From Bradyrhizobium sp. CCBAU 53351 (GTDB lineage Bacteria; Pseudomonadota; Alphaproteobacteria; Rhizobiales; Xanthobacteraceae): a stretch of DNA of 64,000 nucleotides. The stretch covers positions 5,173,501 through 5,237,500 of the forward strand of contig NZ_CP030059.1 in the NCBI RefSeq assembly GCF_015291745.1. The letters are read 5' to 3'. A model generated the notes under the pieces. That model worked only from the letters and a program-made list of their open reading frames with translations, was not told where the DNA came from and did not search any database. Position numbers and translations under genes: made by a program. This document shows positions 45,856 through 55,366 of this stretch, piece after piece (position 1 is the stretch's first letter; every line of letters starts with the position of its first letter).

Positions 45856-46926
45856 ATGAATCAAAATTCACAATTTAGTGGAGATGCGGACCGGAGCGAC
45901 ACCCGCCCGATTCTGATCATTCCCTATATGTGGATCGGCGATTTCGTCCGGAATCACACAGTCGTACGGGTCCTGAAGCAGCGCTGGCCGAACCGGCCGG
46001 TCGATCTCCTCACCACGTCGCTGTGCGCCCCCTTGGTCGACTACATGCCCGGCGTGCGCGAGGGGATCGTCTGGGACCTGCCGCGCGGCCGCCTCGCCGT
46101 GGGCCGGCAGCTGGCTTTGGCCAAGCTCCTGCGCGAGCGGAACTACGGTACCGCCCTGGTGCTGCCGCGCACCTGGAAGGCCGCCATCGCGCCTGCCCTG
46201 GCCGGTATTCCTGAACGGGTCGGCTTCGTCGGCGAGTTCCGGTTTGGCCTGCTCAACCGCTGGCGCTGGGGCGAAAAGAAACTGCCCCGTTTCATCGACA
46301 AGAACGCCGCCCTGGCCCAGCCCGACGGGGCCCCCCTGCCCCCGGAATGGCCGGTACCTCAATTGCGGGTCTCCCCCGAGGAGATCGTCCGCTGGCGGCA
46401 GGCCAACGGTCTCAGCACGGGTGCCGCGGTGGCGCTCGCCCCGGGCTCGGTAGGGGCCTCAAAACGCTGGACCTACTATCCGGAAGCCGCCCGGCTCCTG
46501 GTCGAGCGCGGGCTGGAGGTCTGGGTGGTCGGCGGCCCCGGGGAAAAAGCCCTCGCCCAGGAGATCGTCGCGGCCGGCGGCGCGGGCGTGCGGAATCTCA
46601 CCGGCAACGACTTACGCAACGGGGTGCTGGCCATGGCGGCCGCCGGCGTCGCCATCTCCAACGATTCCGGCCTGATGCACATCGCGGCCGCGCTCGGCAC
46701 GCCCACCATGGGCATCTTCGGCCCGACCAGCCCCTATCTCTGGGCCCCCCTCAACGGCCTCGCCGCGACCGTGGTGCAGGACAAGGAAGCGCTGTCCTGC
46801 CAGCCTTGCCAGAGCACGATCTGCAAGATGAACGACCACAGATGCATGCGGAATATCGCAGCGAGCGAAGTGGTGGCGATTGCGCAGCGGGTGCTGGGCG
46901 AGGCTGGGGCGAAGGCGGAGAACTGA
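45856..46926 (+). CDS. waaF: LPS heptosyltransferase II-like protein
   Basis: 356 residues, GT9 family, GT-B fold: RPILIIPYMWIGDFV at the start, APGSVGASKRWTYYPEAARL and NDSGLMHIAAALGTPTMGIF nucleotide-binding motifs, and CQPCQSTICKMNDHRCM, the Cys-rich segment of WaaF. Transfers the second heptose to core LPS. It is divergent from hldD with a 156-base shared upstream region. Confidence 0.9.
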   Translation: MNQNSQFSGDADRSDTRPILIIPYMWIGDFVRNHTVVRVLKQRWPNRPVDLLTTSLCAPLVDYMPGVREGIVWDLPRGRLAVGRQLALAKLLRERNYGTALVLPRTWKAAIAPALAGIPERVGFVGEFRFGLLNRWRWGEKKLPRFIDKNAALAQPDGAPLPPEWPVPQLRVSPEEIVRWRQANGLSTGAAVALAPGSVGASKRWTYYPEAARLLVERGLEVWVVGGPGEKALAQEIVAAGGAGVRNLTGNDLRNGVLAMAAAGVAISNDSGLMHIAAALGTPTMGIFGPTSPYLWAPLNGLAATVVQDKEALSCQPCQSTICKMNDHRCMRNIAASEVVAIAQRVLGEAGAKAEN

Positions 46927-46971
46927 GCGCCGCTGGCGCACGCGATCCGCATCGCCGCTGCGCCAGCACGA

Positions 46972-47355
46972 TCAAGCATGTGCACGCGACAGCTCATATT
47001 GAGCCGTCAAAGCGCCAATGGGAATGCTCCATTCCTTGCTGATGGTCCGGATCATATCCAGCGTCAGTGGACGGATGCGATTCAAGACTTCGGACGCCCG
47101 ATTGCGTCCGATCAGAGCCGCCAATTCCGTCTGCGAGCGCCCCATGGATTCAATTGCGAAATGGAGAACGTCGATGGGATCGCCCTGGGCGGTCGCGAAG
47201 TGATTATCCTCGTACGCCTTGATGAGTGAGGACAAAACTTCGAAGCGATCACCGTCAGGCGTGCCGGGAGCGGGCTCGGCCTCGAAATAGCGGGATACTT
47301 CACCGATAGCCCAATCGTAATCCTGTTCGTTGCGAAGCGGCCTTACGTCCATCAT
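46972..47355 (-). CDS. higA: HigA-type antitoxin, XRE helix-turn-helix
   Basis: 127 residues. The N-terminal part (EQDYDWAIGEVSRYFEAEPA) is typical of HigA-family antitoxins, and the HTH is at about 73-105 (SQTELAALIGRNRASEVLN). ATG at 47355 overlaps the toxin stop by 1 base (TGATG). The antitoxin binds HigB and represses the operon. Confidence 0.85.
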   Translation of the reverse strand: MMDVRPLRNEQDYDWAIGEVSRYFEAEPAPGTPDGDRFEVLSSLIKAYEDNHFATAQGDPIDVLHFAIESMGRSQTELAALIGRNRASEVLNRIRPLTLDMIRTISKEWSIPIGALTAQYELSRAHA

Positions 47356-47657
47356 CACACGGTCTCCGCGTCTATTCCGTCGTACTCTGCATGCGTGCCG
47401 ACAAACTTGATGAGAGCTGTTTTGAACTTGTAGGAGAAGTGAACCACAAGGCGATATTTGTTGCCGCCAATGTCGAAGACGGCTCTGTTGTCGCCAACAA
47501 AGTCGATGTTGTTTCCAAACGCTCTCTTCAGGTCTGCGGGGCCGCTCCAGTCACCCTTCGAAACGATTTCGTACCAGGTGCCCAAGGGAGTTTCCGCTTG
47601 GGGGTATCGCTCCCAAAAGACCTTGAGCGCCCTTCGAGCTATTACGTTCATAGCCAT
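47355..47657 (-). CDS. higB: HigB-type mRNA-interferase toxin
   Basis: 100 residues; MNVIARRALKVFWERYP, GNKYRLVVHFSYKFKTALIK and FVGTHAEYDGID match the HigB family of ribosome-dependent endoribonucleases. Its start (47657 or 47651) follows two inverted repeats. The locus is more AT-rich than the flanking LPS genes, suggesting later acquisition. Confidence 0.88.
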   Translation of the reverse strand: MAMNVIARRALKVFWERYPQAETPLGTWYEIVSKGDWSGPADLKRAFGNNIDFVGDNRAVFDIGGNKYRLVVHFSYKFKTALIKFVGTHAEYDGIDAETV

Positions 47658-47663
47658 AGCATG

Positions 47664-47703
47664 TTCCCAATTCGGGATCAACGCAAAATTCCCAAAACGG
47701 GAA
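47664..47703. promoter_or_regulatory. Paired TTCCC-N5-GGGAW operators upstream of higBA
   Basis: TTCCCAATTCGGGAT at 47664-47678 and TTCCCAAAACGGGAA at 47689-47703 are two copies of one inverted repeat, centres 25 bp apart, directly before higB. Probable HigA operators. Confidence 0.7.
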
Positions 47704-47830
47704 CAAAACTCTGGCACCAACGACATAAATCCGCAGGTCAGTGCTGTTGCCAACCCATTGATTTCCTTATGGCCGCCTACTGTGCATGGGGTTGTTTTCA
47801 CAGTTTTAGTTTGCGGATGAGGGCGGCAGG

Positions 47831-48868
47831 TCAGAGTAACGGCCGATAGACCTCCCCGATCCGAGCCGCTTCCGCATCGAGACTGAACTTTGCAAGCACC
47901 CGCGCCCGCCCCCGCTCGCCCATCACTGTGGCCGCAGCAACGTCGCGCATCAGCGGCTCCAATGCCGCCGCCAATGCATCGGCATCGCCTGTCGGGATCA
48001 GCACGCCGCTTATCCCATCCTCGACCACGAGTTCGGCCGCGCCGGCGCGCGCGGCGACGAGCGCGCTGCCGACCGCCATCGCCTCGATCAGTGTCAGGCC
48101 AAAACCTTCGTTGCGCGAGGTGAAGGCGTAGATCGTCAGCCGCTGATACCAGCGCTGCACATCTTCGATCGGCAGCTCGCCGGTGATAATGATGCGCGAT
48201 TGCAGACCGGCGGCCTCGATCCGCTTTTTCAGATCGTTGGCAAAGGACGTCTGCTCGGCGGTGACCTGACCGACGATGACCGCGGTGAAATCCGGATGGC
48301 GCGGCAGCAGGCGGCACATCGCATCGACGAACAGATCGGTGCCCTTCTGCGCACGCACGCGGCCGAAGCAGCCGACGGCGTAGCGGCCCGGCAACGCGGC
48401 TTCCGCGAAGGCCGCCGCGCGATCTGCCGGCGGCGCGTAAACGTCGGTGTCGACGCCGTGCGGGATCACCGTCGCCTTCACCTTCAGGAACGAAGCCGAG
48501 AGATCTGATGTCGCGATGATCGCGTCCATGCGCCGGATCAGCCAGCGCGTGATCCAGCTATGGTGCCGCTGCGCCGCCGAGGTGAACACGAGCATCAGCG
48601 GCCAGCCGAGCGCGCGCAGCACGACGCCCGCGATCATCTCGTTGTTGCGCCGTGCGTGCCAGATCAATGGCTGCTTGCGGCGCCATAGCTTGAGAAAATC
48701 GGCAACGCCGAGGCGCGCAATTCCCGCCGGCGCGTCGGAGCCGAACCAGGCGGCGCGATACAATTTCGCCAGCCGCGGCGCCACCATCCGGTTGGTCGCG
48801 GTGACCCCGGAATAGCGCCTGTGCAGATTTGGCACGATCACTTCGAGATCGCCGGGGGAATTGGCCAC
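47831..48868 (-). CDS. GT4 LPS core glycosyltransferase (LpcC/LpsB-like)
   Basis: 345 residues. EVIVPNLHRRYSGVTATNRM at the N-terminus is characteristic of rhizobial LpcC/LpsB transferases, and RNEGFGLTLIEAMAVGSALV is the E-x7-E donor site. LpcC adds mannose to Kdo of the core. The 173-base stretch between it and higB carries the operators. Confidence 0.8.
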   Translation of the reverse strand: MANSPGDLEVIVPNLHRRYSGVTATNRMVAPRLAKLYRAAWFGSDAPAGIARLGVADFLKLWRRKQPLIWHARRNNEMIAGVVLRALGWPLMLVFTSAAQRHHSWITRWLIRRMDAIIATSDLSASFLKVKATVIPHGVDTDVYAPPADRAAAFAEAALPGRYAVGCFGRVRAQKGTDLFVDAMCRLLPRHPDFTAVIVGQVTAEQTSFANDLKKRIEAAGLQSRIIITGELPIEDVQRWYQRLTIYAFTSRNEGFGLTLIEAMAVGSALVAARAGAAELVVEDGISGVLIPTGDADALAAALEPLMRDVAAATVMGERGRARVLAKFSLDAEAARIGEVYRPLL

Positions 48869-48994
48869 GTCACGCTCCGTTTGACAGGCCCCCTATACGC
48901 AACATTAAGCATAGTGACCAGTTCGGCCGCCCCGATACCCCCTCTTCACCACGCAGACGTTAGCTTGCAGCGTTGATCGAAGACGGGTGAGATC

Positions 48995-50008
48995 ATGACT
49001 GTGCTAGTCACCGGCGGCGCCGGCTACATCGGAAGTCACACGGTCCTCGCGCTGGCGGAAGCCGGCGAAGACGTCGTCGTGATCGACGATCTCTCGACCG
49101 GATTTTCCGCGTACCTGCCTGAGGGCGTACCGCTGTTCATTGGCGATGCCGGCGACGAGAACCTGCTCGAAGGCGTGATCGCCCAGCACAACATCGAAAG
49201 CATCATCCATTTCGCAGGCTCCGTCGTCGTGCCGGATTCGATGCGCGACCCGCTCGGCTATTACCGCAACAACTTCATGACCGCGCGCAACCTGCTCAAC
49301 GTCGCGGTCAAGCGCGGCATCAATCGCTTCATCTTCTCCTCGACCGCCGCCGTCTATGGCAATCCGGACCAGGTCCCGGTGCCCGAGCACGCGCCGACGC
49401 GGCCGCTGTCGCCTTACGGCTCGTCGAAGCTGATGACCGAGATCATGCTGCACGACGTCGCCGCCGCCTACGGCATGCAGTACGTGACCTTGCGCTATTT
49501 CAACGTCGCCGGCGCCGATCCGCACGCCCGCATCGGGCTGGCCACCGTCGGCGCGACGCATCTGCTCAAGATCGCGGTGGAAGCCGCCACCGGCCAGCGC
49601 GCCAAGATCGACGTTTTCGGCACCGACTATCCGACCCAGGACGGCAGCTGCATCCGCGACTTCATCCACGTCACGGACCTCTCGCAGGCGCATCGCTCGG
49701 CCCTTGCGTATTTGCGCAATGGCGGCGCCTCGACGACGCTGAATTGCGGCTATGGCCGCGGCTATTCGGTGCTGGAGACCATCGACGCCGTGCGCCGGGT
49801 GTCGGGCCGCAGCTTCGCCGTGCAATACGCGCCGCGCCGCCCCGGCGACATCATGACCATGGTCGCCGACACCAGCCGCATCCGTGGCCTGCTGGACTGG
49901 AAGCCGCAATACGAGGACCTCGAGACCATTGCCGCCCATGCTCTGGCGTGGGAGGACAAGCTGTTCCACGAGCGCCATGGCGAGCTTCGCCACGCCGCCT
50001 CGGCCTAG
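48995..50008 (+). CDS. galE: UDP-glucose 4-epimerase
   Basis: 337 residues, SDR. VTGGAGYIGSHTVLALA, STAAVYG and catalytic YGSSKLMTE, with LRYFNVAGADP and IRDFIHVTDL of GalE. Provides UDP-galactose for LPS. GTGAG lies about 4 bases before the ATG. Two short hairpins (50023-50063) separate it from the next gene. Confidence 0.93.
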   Translation: MTVLVTGGAGYIGSHTVLALAEAGEDVVVIDDLSTGFSAYLPEGVPLFIGDAGDENLLEGVIAQHNIESIIHFAGSVVVPDSMRDPLGYYRNNFMTARNLLNVAVKRGINRFIFSSTAAVYGNPDQVPVPEHAPTRPLSPYGSSKLMTEIMLHDVAAAYGMQYVTLRYFNVAGADPHARIGLATVGATHLLKIAVEAATGQRAKIDVFGTDYPTQDGSCIRDFIHVTDLSQAHRSALAYLRNGGASTTLNCGYGRGYSVLETIDAVRRVSGRSFAVQYAPRRPGDIMTMVADTSRIRGLLDWKPQYEDLETIAAHALAWEDKLFHERHGELRHAASA

Positions 50009-50126
50009 AATCATCCCCAGCGCAAGCCCTTAATTGGGCTTGAAAAACCCCGCTTGAGCGGGCACAGAGGCCCATCGATCCCTGACGCGCGGGCAGGCTT
50101 TGTCCTGCGCCGTCAATGGACACCGG

Positions 50127-51929
50127 ATGGCCCAGTTTCCAAAGAAAATCACCGACGATCCCTATGCGGCGATGGCCCTCGTGCGCCGCCTGGTCACGGA
50201 ACAGGGGATCGTCTACTGGCGGCGCTACCTCGTTGCCTTCGCGCTGATGGCGGCGGCCGCAGGCGCGACTGCGGGCGCGACCTACGTGCTCGGCCAGGTC
50301 ATCAACCAGGCCTATGTCGACAAGAACATCCCGGGCATCGCGATGTTCTCCGGGATCACGGTGCTGCTGCTCTTCATCAAGGGCGTGGCGACCTACGGCC
50401 ACATGGTGATCCTGACCAAGATCTCGAACGCCATCCTCGCCACCAACCAGCGCCAGCTGTTCGCAAAACTGATGCGCGAGAGCGTCGGCTTCTTCTCCGA
50501 GCGCCATTCCTCCGAATTCCTGGCGCGGCTGACCGCCGGCGCCAAGTCGATCACCGACGTGCTCAACATGCTGGTCAACGCCATCGGGCGCGACCTGTTG
50601 ATGCTGCTCGCCATGATCGGCGTGATGGTGTGGCAGGACCCCGTGATGTCGTTCATCGGTCTCGTCGTGGTGCCGCCGGCGATGCTGGTGCTGCGCAAGC
50701 TGGTCAAGCGCATCAAGGGCCTCGCCTTCAACCAATTCACCGGCACCGCCGACATCATGGAGACGATGCAGGAGTCGCTGCAGGGCATCCGCACCGTGAA
50801 GGCGTTCACGCTGGAAGAGACCATGCAGAAGCGCATCGACGAGAACATCGCGATCGTCGAGCGCAATGCCAACAAGATGGCGCGCGTCGCCAACCGTTCC
50901 AATCCGCTGATGGAGATGCTCGGCGGCTTCGCGGTCGCCGGCTGCCTGATGTACGGCGGCTACAGCGTGGTCGCGCTCAACGCCACGCCCGGCGCGTTCT
51001 TCTCCTTCATGACCGCTTTCCTGATGGCGACCGAGCCGGCCAAGCGGCTGGCGCGGCTCAACATCGATTTGAACAGCCAGCTCGTCGGCGCGCGCATGCT
51101 GCTCGAGATCGTCGATAGCCCGGCGAGCGAGCATTCCGACGACGACAAGCCGCCGCTGAAGCTCTCCGAGGCGCGGATCGAGCTGCGCGACGTCAGCTTC
51201 GCCTACCGCAGCGGCGAGACCGTGCTCAACCGCATGAGCTTCGTGGCCGAGCCCGGCAAGGTCACGGCTCTGGTCGGGCCGTCCGGCGGCGGCAAGTCGA
51301 CCGTGCTGGCATTGCTCTTGCGTTTCCACGAGGTGACGCAGGGCGACATCGTGATCGACGGCCAGTCGATCGGCGCGGTCTCGCGCAAGTCGCTGCGGTC
51401 GCAGACCGCTTATGTCGGCCAGGACGTCTATCTGTTCCGCGACACCATCCGCAACAACATCGCCTTCGGCAAGCCGGACGCGAGCGAGGACGAGATCATC
51501 GAGGCGGCGAAGGCGGCCTGCGCGCATGATTTCATCACGGGCTTCCCGCTCGGCTACGACACGCCGGTCGGCGAGCACGGCACGCAACTGTCGGGCGGGC
51601 AGCGCCAGCGCATTGCGGTTGCGCGTGCACTGATCAAGAACGCGCCGATCATCCTCCTGGACGAAGCCACCGCCGCGCTCGATTCGGAGTCCGAGCGGCA
51701 GGTGCAGGAGGCGATCGAGCATCTCTGCCAGAACCGCACCACCATCGTGATCGCGCACCGCCTGCACACCATCATGCACGCAGACAGGATCCTGGTAGTC
51801 GAGGGCGGCGAGATCGTCGAACAGGGCCGGCACGACGATCTGCTCCGCCGCGGCGGCCGCTATGCCTCGTTCTTCCGCCTGCAACACCACGATTCCGGCG
51901 CCCTGGCGCCGATCAGCGCAACCGCATAG
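50127..51929 (+). CDS. MsbA-like lipid/LPS ABC exporter (fused permease-ATPase)
   Basis: 600 residues: six-helix permease (about 30-330), then ATPase with GPSGGGKST, LSGGQRQRIAVARAL and ILLDEATAALD. Half-size transporters of this kind dimerise; MsbA flips lipid A-core across the inner membrane. Position at the edge of the LPS cluster supports that. Start at 50127 (MAQFPKKITDD). Other exporter roles possible. Confidence 0.85.
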   Translation: MAQFPKKITDDPYAAMALVRRLVTEQGIVYWRRYLVAFALMAAAAGATAGATYVLGQVINQAYVDKNIPGIAMFSGITVLLLFIKGVATYGHMVILTKISNAILATNQRQLFAKLMRESVGFFSERHSSEFLARLTAGAKSITDVLNMLVNAIGRDLLMLLAMIGVMVWQDPVMSFIGLVVVPPAMLVLRKLVKRIKGLAFNQFTGTADIMETMQESLQGIRTVKAFTLEETMQKRIDENIAIVERNANKMARVANRSNPLMEMLGGFAVAGCLMYGGYSVVALNATPGAFFSFMTAFLMATEPAKRLARLNIDLNSQLVGARMLLEIVDSPASEHSDDDKPPLKLSEARIELRDVSFAYRSGETVLNRMSFVAEPGKVTALVGPSGGGKSTVLALLLRFHEVTQGDIVIDGQSIGAVSRKSLRSQTAYVGQDVYLFRDTIRNNIAFGKPDASEDEIIEAAKAACAHDFITGFPLGYDTPVGEHGTQLSGGQRQRIAVARALIKNAPIILLDEATAALDSESERQVQEAIEHLCQNRTTIVIAHRLHTIMHADRILVVEGGEIVEQGRHDDLLRRGGRYASFFRLQHHDSGALAPISATA

Positions 51930-51965
51930 AGTTCGTTCCACCTCAAGAGCAGCGAGACCCGCTTC

Positions 51966-52667
51966 ATGAACGCCGCCTCCTACGTCATCCCGCTTCCGCC
52001 CCAGGCTTCGCTTCCCGTCGTCGGGGAAAGCGGCCGTTATCCGGTGCGCCGCATCTGGTGCGTCGGCCGCAACTATCTCGAGCACATCCGCGAGATGGGC
52101 AATGACGAGCGCGCCCCGCCGTTCTTCTTCGCCAAGCATGCCGACATGCTGGTGCCCGACGGCGCCACGATTCCCTATCCGCCGCTGACCAAGGATCTGC
52201 ATCACGAGGTCGAGCTGATCGTCGCGATGAAGAGCGGCGGTCTCAACATCCCAGCCGACAAGGCGCTCGATCACGTCTACGGCTACGCGGTCGGCATCGA
52301 CCTCACCCGCCGCGACCTCCAGATCGCCTCGCGCAAGAAGGAGCGTCCCTGGGAGATCGGCAAGTCGTTCGACGGCTCCGCCCCGTGCTCCGCGATCCAG
52401 CCGGCCTCCAAGATCGGCCATCCCGCCAAGGGCAAGATCTGGCTCACGGTCAACGGCAAGGAAGCCCAGAAGGGCGACCTCACCGAGCTGATCTGGAACG
52501 TGCCGGAGATCATCTGGCAGCTCTCGCAGCAGGTGAAGCTCGCTGCCGGCGACATCATCATGACCGGCACGCCGGCCGGGGTGTCCCAGCTCCAGCCCGG
52601 CGACAAGCTCGAATGCGGCGTCGACGGCGTCGGCACGCTGAAGGTCAGCATCGGCCAGCCCGAGTAA
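51966..52667 (+). CDS. Fumarylacetoacetate hydrolase-family protein
   Basis: 233 residues, FAHD1-like: VGRNYLEHIREMG, KDLHHEVELIVAM (metal-binding Glu) and GDIIMTGTPAGV. The family hydrolyses acylpyruvates or decarboxylates oxaloacetate; maleylpyruvate or fumarylpyruvate hydrolase is possible. It follows the exporter by 36 bases. No aromatic pathway gene adjoins. Confidence 0.85.
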   Translation: MNAASYVIPLPPQASLPVVGESGRYPVRRIWCVGRNYLEHIREMGNDERAPPFFFAKHADMLVPDGATIPYPPLTKDLHHEVELIVAMKSGGLNIPADKALDHVYGYAVGIDLTRRDLQIASRKKERPWEIGKSFDGSAPCSAIQPASKIGHPAKGKIWLTVNGKEAQKGDLTELIWNVPEIIWQLSQQVKLAAGDIIMTGTPAGVSQLQPGDKLECGVDGVGTLKVSIGQPE

Positions 52668-52674
52668 TTTCGGA

Positions 52675-52784
52675 GCGTAGGGCGGATTAGCGATAGCGTA
52701 ATCCGCCACCTTCGCGGCAATCGGTAGCGCCGATTGCTGTTCGACTCTGAGGCGGATTGCGCTGCGCTAATCCGCCCTACACGC
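52675..52784. repeat. GTAGGGCGGATTAGCG palindromic repeat
   Basis: GCGTAGGGCGGATTAGCG and CGCTAATCCGCCCTACACGC are inverted copies with the internal CGTAATCCGCC. It separates two convergent genes and may end transcription. Confidence 0.8.
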
Positions 52785-53290
52785 TACCAGGCCTTCACTG
52801 GCCGGTTGGCATAGCTCGCCTGCGGCACACCGCGGTTGAGCGACATGTGCGAATGCACGCACAGCCAATTATCGCCCTCTCTTGAAAACACCATCGTCGC
52901 CCGGCCCGGGCGCGGAAATGGGTTGCCATCGGGATGATAACCCGTGCTTGTCCACGGCGCGATCACCGTGGCCATCGTGCCGTCGGGCGATGCCAGGATC
53001 GAGGCCTGATCGAGCACGAAACGGAAGTCGGCCGTCTTCGGCCAGACATTGTCCCATTGCGTCGAGACCCATTGATCGAGGCCGGGGATGACATCGTTGT
53101 GCGTGCCGAAGGCCAGCACGTCCGGATGAAAAAGCGGCCGCGCCGAGGCGTAGTCGACCTCGCGGACGTAGCCGGCGAAGGTCTCCAGCCAGCCGCGGAA
53201 GAATTGCACGATCTCGGTATTCGCGGTCGGCAAGGAGGCCATCACCTGCTCCACATTCGACAACTCAATCACGGCAATCTTTGTTGCCAT
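52784..53290 (-). CDS. SnoaL/NTF2-like protein
   Basis: 168 residues, cone-shaped SnoaL fold: FFRGWLETFAGYVREVDYAS, VIPGLDQWVSTQWDNVW, and TMVFSREGDNWLCVHSHMS near the end. Members are small-molecule binding or isomerase-like enzymes; substrate unknown. Start at 53290 (MATKIAV); Met17 is an alternative. The stop lies in the repeat. Confidence 0.75.
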   Translation of the reverse strand: MATKIAVIELSNVEQVMASLPTANTEIVQFFRGWLETFAGYVREVDYASARPLFHPDVLAFGTHNDVIPGLDQWVSTQWDNVWPKTADFRFVLDQASILASPDGTMATVIAPWTSTGYHPDGNPFPRPGRATMVFSREGDNWLCVHSHMSLNRGVPQASYANRPVKAW

Positions 53291-53405
53291 GAGCCGGGCC
53301 ATCCAGCAAGATTTAGCTCCGGGATCACTCGATCGCGATAGGGGTAACTCGCAGCCGGCTCTGATGCTTCGACATCGGCTGGCTCGATTTGATGGAGCCA
53401 GCTTC

Positions 53406-53948
53406 ATGAACCGCCTCCTTCTGCTTGCTGCCGCTCTTCTCCTCACCGGCAGCGCAGCCAGCGCACAGTCCAGCCAACCCTATGCCGGTCTGGAAGGGCG
53501 CTCCATCAAGGCGCTGTCGCAGCAGCAGATCGACGATCTTCGTGCCGGACGTGGCATGGGCCTGGCTCTTGCCGCGGAGCTTAATGGATATCCCGGTCCC
53601 AGCCACGTGCTCGAGCTCGGCGATCGCCTCGCCTTGACCGCCGATCAACGCGCCGAGGTCCGGCGGTTGTTCGATGCCATGAAACAGGAAACCGTTCCGC
53701 TGGGTAACAAGCTCGTCGAACAAGAAAGAGCGCTGGAAGACCTTTTCGCCTCCCGTGCGGTCACATCGGAAACGCTCAAGACGAGCATCGGAGCCATTGC
53801 CGAAACGCAAGGGCAGCTCCGCGAGAGCCACCTCAAATATCATTTGTCGACCGCTGCCTTGCTCGATCAGAGCCAGATGCAGCGATATGCAGAGTTACGG
53901 GGCTATCAGCGTCCCGACAGCCACGCAGGGCACAAGCACCATCATTAG
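53406..53948 (+). CDS. Spy/CpxP-like periplasmic (LTXXQ) protein
   Basis: 180 residues: signal peptide (MNRLLLLAAALLLTGSA, SAQ cleavage), then helical core with LTADQRAEVRRLFDAMKQE, the LTXXQ signature of Spy/CpxP envelope chaperones and metal-stress proteins, and a His-rich tail (HAGHKHHH) that could bind metal. Partner unknown. Confidence 0.75.
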   Translation: MNRLLLLAAALLLTGSAASAQSSQPYAGLEGRSIKALSQQQIDDLRAGRGMGLALAAELNGYPGPSHVLELGDRLALTADQRAEVRRLFDAMKQETVPLGNKLVEQERALEDLFASRAVTSETLKTSIGAIAETQGQLRESHLKYHLSTAALLDQSQMQRYAELRGYQRPDSHAGHKHHH

Positions 53949-54054
53949 ACAATGCCGATCGAGCTCAGGCGATCACGGTAGGATAGCAAAGAACTCCATA
54001 TCGGCACGATGCAAGGGCGAACCAAGCTATGCTGATCCGCCCTCCTGCAGCGCT

Positions 54055-54984
54055 TCAATTCAGTGCCGAATATACGATGAGGCCGAGGATCAGCGCCGTC
54101 AGCGAGTATTTCAGCGTGTAGTAGACGTTGCGGTTCCACTCCTTGACCTTGCGGCTCGCAAGATGGATCTCGTAGAGCTTGCCGAACACCTTGTTGAGCA
54201 CACCGACATTCTCACCCTCGACGTTCTGGGTCGCCGACGCCTTGACGATGTGATGGCTGACCCAGCGGTTGATCGCGGTCATGAAGCCGAACTTCATCGG
54301 GCGCTCGACGTCGCAGAACAGGATGATGCGATTGACGTCGGTCGCATTCTCGGCGCTGTGGATGAAGGTCTCGTCGAACATGAAGGCCTCGCCGTCGCGC
54401 CAGACGCATTCGACGCCATCGACCAGGATGCGGCACTTGTTCGAGTTCGGCGTGACCAGGCCAAGGTGATAGCGCAGCGAGCCGGCGAAGGGATCGCGGT
54501 GCGCGCCGAGCTTGCCGCCCGGCGGCAGCATCGCGAACATCGCGCCATGCACGCTCGGGATCGACTTGAGCAGCTCCACCGTCTTCGGGCACAGCGTGTT
54601 CGCCGAGGGCAGGAAGTCATCGTACCATTTCAGGTAAAACCGCTTCCAGCCGCTCTTGAAGAACGAGTAGAAGCCCCAGTCGTTATTCTTGGCGGCGGCG
54701 CGAATGAAACCCTCGTCGAACAGGCGCACGGCCTCGTCGCGGATGGTCTCCCAATTCTCGCTCAGCGGCTTCAGCTCCGGAAACTGCTCGACCGAGATCA
54801 CCGGCTTGTTCGGCACCGCCGAGCCCGCATACATCAGCACATTATAAGGTGCCAGATAGGTCGAGTGATCGCCGAGCTGGCGCGCAAAGCGCAGCCGCTG
54901 CTTGCCGCGGAAGTGGACGTAAATCGTCGAGGCCGCCAACACATAAAGAATGACGAGTTGCGGCGCAAAAAGCTGTTTCAACAT
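54055..54984 (-). CDS. lpxO: LpxO-like lipid A 2-hydroxylase (Asp/Asn beta-hydroxylase fold)
   Basis: 309 residues with a hydrophobic N-terminal helix, the Fe/2-oxoglutarate motif HRDP (His162, Asp164) and distal His209 (ETFIHSAEN), then a C-terminal anchor (SLTALILGLIVYSAL). LpxO hydroxylates the 2-position of a secondary acyl chain of lipid A in the inner membrane. Fits the lipid A/LPS content of the window. Confidence 0.85.
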   Translation of the reverse strand: MLKQLFAPQLVILYVLAASTIYVHFRGKQRLRFARQLGDHSTYLAPYNVLMYAGSAVPNKPVISVEQFPELKPLSENWETIRDEAVRLFDEGFIRAAAKNNDWGFYSFFKSGWKRFYLKWYDDFLPSANTLCPKTVELLKSIPSVHGAMFAMLPPGGKLGAHRDPFAGSLRYHLGLVTPNSNKCRILVDGVECVWRDGEAFMFDETFIHSAENATDVNRIILFCDVERPMKFGFMTAINRWVSHHIVKASATQNVEGENVGVLNKVFGKLYEIHLASRKVKEWNRNVYYTLKYSLTALILGLIVYSALN

Positions 54985-55121
54985 TTCCCCGTTCCCCAGT
55001 GAACCCAGCCGGGGACGTCATCTACTCCGGCCGAACGGGCGCGACAAGATGCTCACCGTTGGGTTGCGTTCACACTGGAGAGAGCGGACGAAGGAACCTG
55101 GCGCCGGCCGATCGAGCCAAA

Positions 55122-55277
55122 TCAGGTCCGGGACAGCGCCTGGAGGCCCTTGAAGGTCAGGCGCTTGGGGTCGGTGACGCCAGCCTGATAGAGACGGCGG
55201 ATGAAGGCGACGACGGCGTCGCGGTCGCAATCGGTGAGCGCGACGACGGCGTCGACTGCGATTCTCTGGGCTTCCAT
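55122..55277 (-). CDS. Small 51-residue protein, unknown
   Basis: Starts MEAQRIAVDAVVALTDCDRD and ends KRLTFKGLQALSRT. It is helix-prone, with no membrane segment. AAGG about 7 bases before the ATG supports translation. It lies between lpxO and the monooxygenase gene on the same strand. No family recognised. Confidence 0.5.
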   Translation of the reverse strand: MEAQRIAVDAVVALTDCDRDAVVAFIRRLYQAGVTDPKRLTFKGLQALSRT

Positions 55278-55366
55278 TGGGCTTACCTTGGCCTTGCGAG
55301 TAACCCCGGCCGAGACAGGCTAGGACTGATCCGTAAATCCGGCGTTAACCGTGCGGGTCACAACCG

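Noticed and set aside
49851..52709. 952-codon minus-strand open frame opposite the MsbA-like gene
   Set aside because: Antisense of the ABC exporter and FAH gene, with Ala/Arg/Asp/His composition and no motifs. Frame is open only because of high GC.
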